Source: Luteimonas aestuarii (GTDB lineage: Bacteria; Pseudomonadota; Gammaproteobacteria; Xanthomonadales; Xanthomonadaceae). From it: 64,000 nucleotides of DNA. A program made the position numbers and the translations under genes. Each line of letters starts with the position of its first letter. The stretch's first letter is position 1. The DNA lies in contig NZ_SMTF01000008.1 of the NCBI RefSeq assembly GCF_004357985.1, positions 114,783 to 178,782 on the forward strand. Reading direction: 5' to 3'. Shown one piece after another: positions 53,224 through 61,142 of the stretch. The notes under the pieces are model-generated. The model was not told the DNA's origin. It saw nothing but the letters and a program-made list of their open reading frames with translations, and searched no databases.

Positions 53224-53528
53224 TGTTCCTGTTCCTCGGCCTGTGCTTCGTGGGCATCGCCATCGGTGGCATCTGTGCCTTCGTGATCTTCTGGCCGCTG
53301 TCGCTGGTGCACCTGCGCGACCGCCATCCGGCCGTGCGCGAGGCGTTGGGGGACAGCCCCTTCCTCGGCCCGTCTGCGTTGCATTGGCTGCTGACCGGGC
53401 GCTACCGCGAGGTGGCCGACCGCCAGTTCACAGGGTTGGCCACGCCGGCGCGGGTGTCGGCCGTCGTCACCCTGTTCGCGCTGGGCATGTCCGCGCTGAT
53501 GCTGCTGTGGGCGATTGCATTCCGATGA
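53223..53528 (+). CDS. Small two-helix membrane protein
   Basis: 101 residues with membrane segments at about 2-26 (FLFLGLCFVGIAIGGICAFV) and 77-100 (VSAVVTLFALGMSALMLLW). Between them is a cytoplasmic loop rich in charged residues. ATG 53223 overlaps the asnS stop. No family recognised with certainty. Overlap with the next gene (ATGA) makes it part of an asnS operon. Confidence 0.75.
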   Translation: MFLFLGLCFVGIAIGGICAFVIFWPLSLVHLRDRHPAVREALGDSPFLGPSALHWLLTGRYREVADRQFTGLATPARVSAVVTLFALGMSALMLLWAIAFR

Positions 53529-53854
53529 GCGAGACGATGGACGACCCTATCCGGCACGTGCACGAGGAATGGTGGCTGGCCAGCCTGGGCCGCACCGTGG
53601 TGTGGGCGCGGCTTCGCGTGCGCGAGGCCGGCACCGCCGATGTCTTCGACAGCGACGGCAACACGCTGGTCTACGACAGCGAGGACACCGCGCGTTCGAT
53701 GCTGCTCGATGCCGATTTCGTCGCCTTCGACGGCCTCGACGAAGCCGATGCGCTGGAGCGGGGCTTCTCGCTGGCCGAACTCGCCCTACCCGTCGGCACG
53801 CACGACGATGCGCTGCGTCCGCGCATGGTGCAGTCGCTCGGCGCGCGCGCCTAG
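53525..53854 (+). CDS. Hypothetical protein
   Basis: 109 residues, acidic, starting MSETMDDPIRHVHEEWWLAS, with VVWARLRVREAGTADVFDSDG and ARSMLLDADFVAFDGLDEAD. It has no signal peptide. Overlaps the previous gene by four bases. Not recognised, but the codon use matches its neighbours. Confidence 0.7.
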   Translation: MSETMDDPIRHVHEEWWLASLGRTVVWARLRVREAGTADVFDSDGNTLVYDSEDTARSMLLDADFVAFDGLDEADALERGFSLAELALPVGTHDDALRPRMVQSLGARA

Positions 53855-53883
53855 GGCCGGTCGATGCGCGACGGGCGCTAGCG

Positions 53884-54519
53884 ATGTACCTGCCGCGCGC
53901 CTTCGCCGGGACCGACCTTGCGCTGCTGGATGCGCTGGTCGCTGCCGACCCCTTCGTGACCCTGGTCACCACCGACGCCGAGGGCGCGCCGTTCGCCTCG
54001 CACCTGCCGGTGCTGTACCGCCGCGAAGGCGATGCCGTCCTGATCGAAGGCCACTGGGCGAAGCCGAATCCGCAGGCGCGGCAGGGCGACAGTGCACTGG
54101 TGATCGTGCAAGGCCCGCACCACTACATTTCCGCCAGCTGGTACCCCGACAAGGAAACGGCGGCTCGCGTCCCTACCTGGAACTACGCCACCGCCCACCT
54201 GCACGGCACGCTGCAGCGGTTCGACGACGAGGCCGGGCTTGCCGACATCGTTTCCCGCCTCAGCGACCGCTTCGAGGCCAGCGTGGGCCAGGGTTGGCGG
54301 TTCGAACCGCAGCGCGACGATCATCGCGCGCAGCTGCGCGGCATCGTCGGTTTCCGTTTCGTGCCGATGCGGATCGACCTGAAGGCCAAGCTCAGCCAGA
54401 ACCATCCGCAAGCCAACCAGGTCGCCGTGGCATCGGCGCTGGAGGCGCTGGGCGATACGAACGCCGATGCGGTGGCCGCGCTGATGCGCCAGAACACTTC
54501 CCCCGAACCGGAGCAATGA
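53884..54519 (+). CDS. PaiB-type FMN-binding protein
   Basis: 211 residues. MYLPRAFAGTD, FVTLVTTDAEGAPFASHLPVL, EGHWAKPNPQ, GPHHYISASWYPDKETAARVPTWNY and KAKLSQNHPQANQ are the landmarks of the FMN_bind_2/PaiB family. Bacillus PaiB was described as a negative regulator of sporulation and protease genes, while structurally these are flavin-binding split-barrel proteins. ATG 53884. Confidence 0.92.
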   Translation: MYLPRAFAGTDLALLDALVAADPFVTLVTTDAEGAPFASHLPVLYRREGDAVLIEGHWAKPNPQARQGDSALVIVQGPHHYISASWYPDKETAARVPTWNYATAHLHGTLQRFDDEAGLADIVSRLSDRFEASVGQGWRFEPQRDDHRAQLRGIVGFRFVPMRIDLKAKLSQNHPQANQVAVASALEALGDTNADAVAALMRQNTSPEPEQ

Positions 54520-54521
54520 CC

Positions 54522-55307
54522 ATGGATCTCGACCTCACCGGCCGCCAGGCGCTTGTCTGCGGCGCATCGGAAGGCATCGGCCGCGCCACCGCGCACGAGC
54601 TCGCCTTGCTGGGCGCGAACGTCACCGTACTGGCGCGTCGCCAGAACGCGCTGGATGCGGTGGTCGCCGCCTTGCCCCGCGAAAGCGGCCAGGTACACCG
54701 CAGCGTGGTGGGCGACATGGGCGATCGCGAGGCGTTGCGCACCGCGCTTGCCGCGCTGGTTGCCGAGGCGCCTGTGCACGTCCTGGTCAACAACACCGGC
54801 GGTCCACCCGGTGGCACGGTCTTCGACGCCGAAGCCGATGCCTTCATCGACGCCTTCGGCAAGCACGTGCTCGCCAACCAGGTGCTGGTGCAGGCCGTGG
54901 TGCCCGGCATGCGCGCCGCCGGCTGGGGCCGCATCGTCAACGTGGTCTCGACCTCGGTGTACGAGCCCATCGCCGGGCTGGGCGTGTCCAACACCACCCG
55001 CGGCGCAGTCGCCAGCTGGGCCAAGACCCTGTCGCGCGAACTGGCCCCGGACGGCATCACCGTCAACAACGTCCTGCCCGGCTATACCGAAACCGGCCGC
55101 ATCGACCAGATCGTGCGCGACCGCGTGGCCGCGACCGGCCAGACCGAAGCCGACATCCGCGACGCGATGCGTGCCAACGTACCGGTCGGGCGCCTGGCGA
55201 GGCCGGAGGAGACCGGCGGCGTGATCGCGTTCCTGTGCTCACCCGCCGCCGCCTACGTCACCGGCGTCAGCCTCGCCGTCGACGGCGGGCGGATGGCGTC
55301 GATCTGA
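54522..55307 (+). CDS. Short-chain dehydrogenase/reductase with atypical active site
   Basis: 261 residues. The nucleotide-binding motif is CGASEGIGRATA and the NNTGG turn is present. The catalytic Ser is in VVSTSVYEPI. The expected Tyr-xxx-Lys is instead Asn-xxx-Arg (GVSNTTRGAVASWAK), so the standard proton-relay is missing. The C-terminal GVSLAVDGGRMASI is typical. The substrate is unknown, and a non-oxidoreductase role is possible. ATG 54522 is preferred because GGAG lies 8 nt upstream; ATG 54516 is too close to it. Confidence 0.9.
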   Translation: MDLDLTGRQALVCGASEGIGRATAHELALLGANVTVLARRQNALDAVVAALPRESGQVHRSVVGDMGDREALRTALAALVAEAPVHVLVNNTGGPPGGTVFDAEADAFIDAFGKHVLANQVLVQAVVPGMRAAGWGRIVNVVSTSVYEPIAGLGVSNTTRGAVASWAKTLSRELAPDGITVNNVLPGYTETGRIDQIVRDRVAATGQTEADIRDAMRANVPVGRLARPEETGGVIAFLCSPAAAYVTGVSLAVDGGRMASI

Positions 55308-55309
55308 GC

Positions 55310-55756
55310 TCAGACGTCGTAGAGGCACCCCGTCACGACGAAACGACCGACTGCAGCCACGTTGGTCCCGGTGGCGCGGTTGATTTCGACCGAAACGTAC
55401 GAGCCCGGGTCGGCATACAGGCTGACCTGGCTGCTGGTCATGCGGTCGCTGAGCGCGTATCCGGTCAGGATCGGCAGCGGATGCGAAGCGTAGACGCCAT
55501 TGACCCGAGTGCCGATGGCGAATGCGCCGCGTCCTTCGTTGGTCGACATTCGCAGGCCCGCGCTGACGTATTCGACTTGCAGCCGCTTGCCGGCGGGTAC
55601 CGGGAACTGACCCACGACACCGCTGTAGCCGACCTGTACCGTCACGGTGCCGGCGTGCTGGAACGGCTGCGCGCAGAAGGTGCCGTGCGCGAGGGCCGGC
55701 GCGGTCGCGCAGGCCGAACCGACGGCGAGGGTGGCGATGATCAATTGGCGGAACAT
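55310..55756 (-). CDS. Secreted hypothetical protein
   Basis: 148 residues. The signal peptide (MFRQLIIATLAVGSACATAPALA) is clear. The mature part is beta-rich, with two cysteines that may bond (HGTFCAQPF and VTGCLYDV). No domain recognised. ATG 55756; the frame is open upstream without a better start. It is convergent with the SDR gene, 2 bp apart. Confidence 0.75.
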   Translation of the reverse strand: MFRQLIIATLAVGSACATAPALAHGTFCAQPFQHAGTVTVQVGYSGVVGQFPVPAGKRLQVEYVSAGLRMSTNEGRGAFAIGTRVNGVYASHPLPILTGYALSDRMTSSQVSLYADPGSYVSVEINRATGTNVAAVGRFVVTGCLYDV

Positions 55757-56017
55757 GCGGGGAACTCCAAGGTTTCGACCGGATTGGCCGTATTCCGTGG
55801 ATCGGAAAATGCCGCCGGGAACCGACATGCCTCCGCAACATCACGCCGGGCGAGCGCCAGGGCGCAGGCAGTGCTGCGACAACACCAGGCGCTGCCCTGC
55901 GCGGGGCATCCGCGCCGTCGCTTCGCCGATGACCACTCCGCACGCGCGGAGCATGGATTCGCGCGATCGCCGCATGACGCGCCACAATCGGGCGACACGA
56001 CCCAGCGGATCACCCGA
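55757..56017. other. 261-bp divergent spacer before nei
   Basis: Divergent promoter region between the secreted protein and nei. I see no strong palindrome, repeat or small gene in it. Confidence 0.6.
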
Positions 56018-56830
56018 ATGCCCGAAGGCCCCGAAATCCGTCGCGCCGCCGACCAGCTGGCCGAAGCGGTGGTCGGCGAACCGTTGGCCAGCGCCTGGTT
56101 CGGATTCCCGGCGCTGAAGAAGTACGAGAAGCCGCTGCGCGGCCGCCGCATCGAGGCGATCGTGCCACACGGCAAGGCGCTGCTGACCCGCTTCGACCAC
56201 GGCTGGACGCTGTACAGCCACAACCAGCTCTACGGTGTCTGGCAGGTCGCGGCGGCGGGCGAGCGTCCGGAGACCACGCGCTCGCTGCGCGTGGCGTTGG
56301 AGACGGCGAAACAGGCAATCCTGCTGTATTCGGCGTCCGACGTGGCGATGTGGCGCACCGATGCGTTGCACGGTCATCCGTTCCTGTCGAAGCTGGGCCC
56401 CGACGTGCTCGATCCGGCACTGGACGCCCGAAGCGTCGAGGCGCGGTTGCGCGATCCCGCGTTCGCGGGCCGCGCGTTGGCCGCCCTGCTGCTCGACCAG
56501 GCCTTCCTGGCGGGGATGGGCAACTACCTGCGTGCCGAGGTGCTGTTCGAAGCCGGCATTTCCGCGCATCGCCGCCCGCAAGACCTCAAGCCCACCGAGC
56601 GCAAGCGGCTGGCCAAGGCGCTGCTGACCGTACCTCGGAACAGCTACCGCACCCGCGGCATCGAGCCGGCCAGCGGGATGCGCGCCGACTACATCACCGA
56701 CACGCCGGCGGGCTTCCGCTTCAGCGTGTTCGATCGCGAAGGCCTGCCCTGCCCGCGCTGCGGCGCCCGCATCGTGCGCGAGGAACTCGCCGGCCGCCGC
56801 CTGTACGCCTGCCCCGCATGCCAGACCTGA
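56018..56830 (+). CDS. nei: Endonuclease VIII (Fpg/Nei DNA glycosylase)
   Basis: 270 residues. Pro2 and Glu3 of the catalytic N-terminus are in MPEGPEIRRAADQL, and HGKALLTRFDHG supplies the conserved Lys. YSHNQLYGVWQV and FLAGMGNYLRAEVLFEAGI are typical of Nei. The C-terminal zinc finger is CPRCG...CPACQT. It removes oxidised pyrimidines and cuts the abasic site. The frame runs open far upstream, but the N-terminal Pro must follow the initiator, so ATG 56018 is certain. Confidence 0.96.
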   Translation: MPEGPEIRRAADQLAEAVVGEPLASAWFGFPALKKYEKPLRGRRIEAIVPHGKALLTRFDHGWTLYSHNQLYGVWQVAAAGERPETTRSLRVALETAKQAILLYSASDVAMWRTDALHGHPFLSKLGPDVLDPALDARSVEARLRDPAFAGRALAALLLDQAFLAGMGNYLRAEVLFEAGISAHRRPQDLKPTERKRLAKALLTVPRNSYRTRGIEPASGMRADYITDTPAGFRFSVFDREGLPCPRCGARIVREELAGRRLYACPACQT

Positions 56831-56855
56831 ACATCCCGCGGGTTAAGCTGCCCGC

Positions 56856-58283
56856 ATGAAGCGTTGCCTGCACCTCATCGATGGCGTTCCGCGCGAGCCG
56901 GCGAGTGGCCAGTGGCTCGAGGTCTTCGACCCCGCGTCCGGCAAGCCCTTCGCCGCCGTGGCCCGCGGCAATGCCCACGACGTGGATGCCGCCATCGCCG
57001 CGGCGGCGGCGGCCTTCGACGGCTGGTCGGCGCTGCCGAACGATGCGCGGGCGCGCTGGCTGGAGCGACTGGCCGATGCCCTCGAGGCCCGCATCGAACT
57101 GTTCGCCGAGGCCGAATCGCGCGATGGCGGCAAGCCGATCCGTCTCGCGCGCGACATCGAGATTCCGCGCGCCGTCGCCAACCTGCGCTTCTTCGCGCAT
57201 GCCGCCACACAGTTTTCGAGCGAATCGCATCACGGCCAGGCCGGGCTCAACTACACACTACGCATGCCGCTGGGCGTGGTGGGCACGATCTCGCCCTGGA
57301 ACCTGCCGCTGTACCTGTTTACCTGGAAGATTGCGCCCGCAATGGCAGCAGGCAATACGGTGGTCGCCAAGCCGTCCGAAGTCACGCCGCTCACTGCAAC
57401 GATGTTGGCCGAACTCGCCGCGGAGATCGGCTTCCCGCCCGGGGTGCTGAACGTGGTGCACGGCCTCGGCCCGGACGTGGGCGAGCCGCTGGTATCGGAT
57501 CCACGCGTCAAGGCGATTTCGTTCACCGGCAGCACGGCCGTGGGCAAGCGCATCGCCGGCATCGCCGCGCCTCTGTTGAAGAAGGTGTCGCTGGAACTGG
57601 GCGGCAAGAACCCGACCCTGGTGTTCGCCGACAGCGACTGGGAGGACCAGCTCGACACGCTGGTGCGTTCGGCGTTCCAGAACAGTGGCCAGATCTGCCT
57701 CTGCGGCTCGCGGCTGCTGGTGGAGCGCAGCATCCAGGTCGCGTTCCGCGAGGCCTTCGTGGCCCGCGTGCAGGCGCTGCGCATCGGCGATCCGGTCGAT
57801 CCGGACACGCAGTTCGGCCCGCTAGTGTCGCAGGCGCATTTCGACAAGGTGCTGTCCGCGCTGGCGCGCGCCCGAGATGAAGGCGCCGAGGTGTCGTGCG
57901 GCGGTGTCGCGCTGGACCGGCCCGGTTGGTTCGTTGCGCCGACCGTGCTGGAGGGTCTGGGCCCGGACTGCGCGACCAACCGCGACGAGATCTTCGGCCC
58001 GGTGGTCACGCTGCAGCCGTTCGATTCGGAAGACGAGGCGCTGGCGCTTGCCAACGCGGTGGACTACGGGCTGTCGGCATCGGTCTGGACCCGCGACCTC
58101 GACCGCGCGCACCGCCTGGCGGCCGGCATCCGCGCGGGGATCGTCTGGATCAACAGCTGGCTGATGCGCGACCTGCGCACGCCGTTCGGCGGCGTCGGCC
58201 AGTCGGGGCTGGGCCGCGAGGGCGGCTTGGAAGCCATGCGCTTTTTCACCGAACCCAGGAACGTGGGGCTCGCTTTGCGATAA
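56856..58283 (+). CDS. Aldehyde dehydrogenase, probably 2-aminomuconic semialdehyde dehydrogenase
   Basis: 475-residue NAD-dependent enzyme. Asn149 (PWNLPLYLF), Glu247 (LELGGKNPTL) and the nucleophile Cys281 (NSGQICLCGS) are in place, and the length is normal. The surrounding kynurenine genes suggest that it oxidises 2-aminomuconate semialdehyde, as AmnC/NbaE do. Family motifs alone do not fix the substrate. ATG 56856, 25 bp after nei on the same strand. Confidence 0.9.
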   Translation: MKRCLHLIDGVPREPASGQWLEVFDPASGKPFAAVARGNAHDVDAAIAAAAAAFDGWSALPNDARARWLERLADALEARIELFAEAESRDGGKPIRLARDIEIPRAVANLRFFAHAATQFSSESHHGQAGLNYTLRMPLGVVGTISPWNLPLYLFTWKIAPAMAAGNTVVAKPSEVTPLTATMLAELAAEIGFPPGVLNVVHGLGPDVGEPLVSDPRVKAISFTGSTAVGKRIAGIAAPLLKKVSLELGGKNPTLVFADSDWEDQLDTLVRSAFQNSGQICLCGSRLLVERSIQVAFREAFVARVQALRIGDPVDPDTQFGPLVSQAHFDKVLSALARARDEGAEVSCGGVALDRPGWFVAPTVLEGLGPDCATNRDEIFGPVVTLQPFDSEDEALALANAVDYGLSASVWTRDLDRAHRLAAGIRAGIVWINSWLMRDLRTPFGGVGQSGLGREGGLEAMRFFTEPRNVGLALR

Positions 58284-58320
58284 TGCCGGGCATACAGATC
58301 ACGCCGACAAGGGAACCGAG

Positions 58321-58983
58321 ATGAGCCGACTCGATGAGCTGCTGAAGAAGAACGAAGCCTGGGCCTCGCGCATCCAGGCCGAGGACCCGACCTTCTTCGA
58401 ACGGCTGTCGGACATCCAGACGCCGAAGTTCCTGTGGATCGGCTGCTCCGACTCCCGCGTGCCCGCCAATCAGATCATCGACATGGCGCCGGGCGAGGTG
58501 TTCGTCCATCGCAACATCGCCAATGTCGTCGTGCACACCGACCTCAACTGCCTGTCGGTGATCCAGTTCGCGGTGGACGTGCTGAAGGTGGAACACGTGC
58601 TGGTCGTCGGACACTACGGCTGCGGCGGCGTGCTGGCCGCGCTGAAGGGCATGCGCGTGGGACTGGCGGACAACTGGATCCGCCACGTGCGCGACGTCGC
58701 CAACCGCCACGACGGCGTGCTCGATGCCATCGACGACGAACGGCTGCGCCATGACCGGCTGTGCGAACTGAACGTGCTGGAGCAGGTGACCAACGTCTGC
58801 CAGACCACCATCCTCCGCGATGCCTGGACGCGCGGGCAGAACGTCCACGTCTACGGCTGGGTCTACACGTTGCGCGATGGCCGCGTGCACGACCTGGGCC
58901 TCGACATCGACAGCGAACAGGCGCTAGCCGACCAGTATGCGCCAGCGCTGTCGCGCATCCGCCTCGACCGGGAAGACCGTTGA
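58321..58983 (+). CDS. can: Beta-class carbonic anhydrase
   Basis: 220 residues. Zinc ligands Cys42, His98 and Cys101 and the catalytic Asp44 (GCSDSRVPAN, VVGHYGCGGV) have the same numbering as Escherichia coli Can. Interconverts CO2 and bicarbonate. It is set inside the kynurenine operon: 37 bp after the ALDH gene, and its stop overlaps the RidA-type start (TGATG). Confidence 0.94.
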   Translation: MSRLDELLKKNEAWASRIQAEDPTFFERLSDIQTPKFLWIGCSDSRVPANQIIDMAPGEVFVHRNIANVVVHTDLNCLSVIQFAVDVLKVEHVLVVGHYGCGGVLAALKGMRVGLADNWIRHVRDVANRHDGVLDAIDDERLRHDRLCELNVLEQVTNVCQTTILRDAWTRGQNVHVYGWVYTLRDGRVHDLGLDIDSEQALADQYAPALSRIRLDREDR

Positions 58984-59465
58984 TGGCCTCCGGGGGCGGC
59001 ATCCACGCCGCGGCTGCGCCAAAGGCCGTGGGTCGCTACCCGCATGCGCGGCGCGTCGGCGACCTGCTGTTCCTGTCCGGCATCGGACCGCGCGACCCGG
59101 CCACCGATGCCATCCCCGGCAACGAAGCCTGCGCCGATGGCCGCCTGCGCAGCCATGACATCGCGGCGCAGACGCATGCCGTGTTCGCCAACGTGCGCGC
59201 GGTGCTGGAAGCCAGCGGCGCGCACTGGGAGGACCTGGTGGACGTGACCGTCTACCTCACCGACATGGCCCGCGACTTCAAGGCCTACAACGCGGTCTGG
59301 GCGGAATACTTCCCCGATCCCGCCACCGCGCCCTGCCGCACCACGCTCGGCATCACCGCATTGCCTACGCCGATCGCCATCGAACTCAAGTGCGTCGCCG
59401 CCATCGCAGTCAATCCCCACCATGCGGATTCCCCATCCCCTCCCCCGCGTGCGGGGGAGGGCTAG
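58983..59465 (+). CDS. RidA-family deaminase, probably 2-aminomuconate deaminase
   Basis: 160 residues. The RidA core is seen in RVGDLLFLSGIGPRDP, SGAHWEDLVDVTVYLTDMARDFKAYN and CRTTLGITALPTPIAIELKCVA. In kynurenine clusters a RidA-like AmnD/NbaF deaminates 2-aminomuconate; its neighbours support this, but it is inference. The last 12 or so codons (DSPSPPPRAGEG) are translated from a REP-like repeat, so the C-terminus may be acquired. ATG 58983 overlaps the carbonic anhydrase stop. Confidence 0.88.
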   Translation: MASGGGIHAAAAPKAVGRYPHARRVGDLLFLSGIGPRDPATDAIPGNEACADGRLRSHDIAAQTHAVFANVRAVLEASGAHWEDLVDVTVYLTDMARDFKAYNAVWAEYFPDPATAPCRTTLGITALPTPIAIELKCVAAIAVNPHHADSPSPPPRAGEG

Positions 59466-59532
59466 GGTGGGGGCGAGCCGCATGGGCGCAACCGAAAGCC
59501 CCACCCCGGCCCTCTCCTGCAGCCTGGAGAGG
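59438..59532. repeat. REP-like inverted-repeat pair, partly coding
   Basis: CCCTCCCCCGC-GT-GCGGGGGAGGG (59438-59461) is a perfect 11-bp stem inside the end of the RidA-like gene. A second unit, CCTCTCC/GGAGAGG (59511-59532), lies after it. The intervening GGTGGGGG and CCCCACCCC blocks are complementary. Same family as the dnaK-dnaJ spacer. Confidence 0.8.
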
Positions 59533-59546
59533 CGGAGGACCACGCC

Positions 59547-60095
59547 ATGATTCCCGCACCGCTCAACCTCCAGCAGTGGATCGACGAACACCGCCACCTG
59601 CTCAAGCCCCCGGTCGGCAACAAGTGCCTGTACGACGGCGACTTCATCGTGATGATCGTCGGCGGCCCGAACGCGCGTACCGACTATCACTGGGAAGAAG
59701 GCCCGGAATGGTTCTACCAGCTGGAGGGCGAGATGACCCTGCGCATCCAGGAAAACGGTGCCGTGCGCGACATCCACATCCGCGCGGGCGAAACCTTCCT
59801 GCTGCCACCCAAAATCCCACATTCGCCGCAGCGTGGCCCGGATTCCATCGGGCTGGTGATCGAACGCAAGCGCCTGCCGCACGAAGACGACGGCCTGCTG
59901 TGGTTCTGCGAGCAGTGCAACGCCAAGGTCTACGAGGAGTACTTCCACCTCAGTGACATCGAGCAGGATTTCTTCAAGGTCTTCGAGACCTTCTACCGCA
60001 ACGACGACCTGCGCACCTGCAAGGCCTGCGGCCATCTCAACCCGCGGCCAGGCCGCTACGAGATGCAGGCCGATTCGCAGGCCGACGTCACCTGA
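59547..60095 (+). CDS. nbaC: 3-hydroxyanthranilate 3,4-dioxygenase
   Basis: 182-residue cupin enzyme that opens 3-hydroxyanthranilate to ACMS using Fe(II) and O2. N-terminal [20 protein letters not shown] and the metal-binding [18 protein letters not shown] are clear. The bacterial rubredoxin-like site is CEQCNAK and CKACGHL near the C-terminus. ATG 59547, with GGAGG upstream. Confidence 0.95.
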   Translation: MIPAPLNLQQWIDEHRHLLKPPVGNKCLYDGDFIVMIVGGPNARTDYHWEEGPEWFYQLEGEMTLRIQENGAVRDIHIRAGETFLLPPKIPHSPQRGPDSIGLVIERKRLPHEDDGLLWFCEQCNAKVYEEYFHLSDIEQDFFKVFETFYRNDDLRTCKACGHLNPRPGRYEMQADSQADVT

Positions 60096-60109
60096 GCCAG
60101 GGAGCGGCC

Positions 60110-61135
60110 ATGCTCAAGATCGACATCCACGCCCACTACCTGCCCCGCGACTGGCCGGACCTGGCGCGCAAATATGGCGAGGCGCGCTTTCCGGTGATCC
60201 ACCACACCGACGACGGCCGCCACCGCATCTACAAGGACGGCAAGTTCTTCCGCGAAATCTGGTCCAAGACCTGGGACGCGCAGGAACGGATCGACGACTA
60301 CGCGCGCTTCGGCGTGCAGGTGCAGGTGATCAGCACCGTGCCGGTGATGTTCAGCTACTGGGCAAAGCCGGCGCATGCGATGGAACTGCACCAGGCGCTC
60401 AACGACCACATGGCGCAGACCTGCCACGACTTCCCGCGCCACTACGCCGGCATCGGCACGGTGCCGCTGCAGTCGCCGCGGCTGGCGGTACAGGAGCTGG
60501 AACGCTGCGTCGACCAGCTCGGCCTGCAGGGCGTGCAGATCGGCTCGCACGTGCACCTGCCCGACGGCCAGCACTGGAACCTCGACGCGCCGGAACTGTT
60601 CCCGTTCTTCGAGGCCGCCGCCGACCTCGGCGCGGCCATCCTCGTGCATCCCTGGGACATGATGGGCACCGACACCATGCCCAAGTACTGGCTGCCGTGG
60701 CTGGTGGGCATGCCGGCGGAGCAGTCTCGCGCGGCGTGCTCGCTGGTGTTCGGCGGCGTGCTGGAGCGGCTGCCGAAGCTGAAAATCTGCATGGCGCACG
60801 GCGGCGGCAGCTTCCCCTACACCATCGGCCGCATCGAGCACGGCTTCAACATGCGCCCGGACCTGGTGGCTACCGACAACCCGCACAACCCGCGCGATTA
60901 CCTCAAGCGCCTGTACTTCGATTCCTGGGTGGCCGATCCCGCCGCGTTGCGCTACCTGCTGGACACCTGCGGCGTGGACCGGGTGATGCTGGGCACCGAC
61001 TACCCGTTCCCGCTGGGCGAACAGGTCCCCGGTGCCGGCATCGAGGAGATCGCACTGGACGACACCGCACGCGCCCGGCTCTACCACGGCACCGCGCTGG
61101 AATGGCTGGGGCTGCCACAGTCCCGATTCGCATAG
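60110..61135 (+). CDS. nbaD: 2-amino-3-carboxymuconate-6-semialdehyde decarboxylase (ACMSD)
   Basis: 341-residue amidohydrolase-fold enzyme. Metal ligands His7 and His9 are in DIHAHYLP, a third His in ILVHPWDMMG and the Asp in MLGTDYPFPLGE. Removes CO2 from ACMS and so prevents spontaneous quinolinate formation. ATG 60110, 14 bp after the dioxygenase. Confidence 0.96.
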   Translation: MLKIDIHAHYLPRDWPDLARKYGEARFPVIHHTDDGRHRIYKDGKFFREIWSKTWDAQERIDDYARFGVQVQVISTVPVMFSYWAKPAHAMELHQALNDHMAQTCHDFPRHYAGIGTVPLQSPRLAVQELERCVDQLGLQGVQIGSHVHLPDGQHWNLDAPELFPFFEAAADLGAAILVHPWDMMGTDTMPKYWLPWLVGMPAEQSRAACSLVFGGVLERLPKLKICMAHGGGSFPYTIGRIEHGFNMRPDLVATDNPHNPRDYLKRLYFDSWVADPAALRYLLDTCGVDRVMLGTDYPFPLGEQVPGAGIEEIALDDTARARLYHGTALEWLGLPQSRFA

Positions 61136-61142
61136 ACACCCC

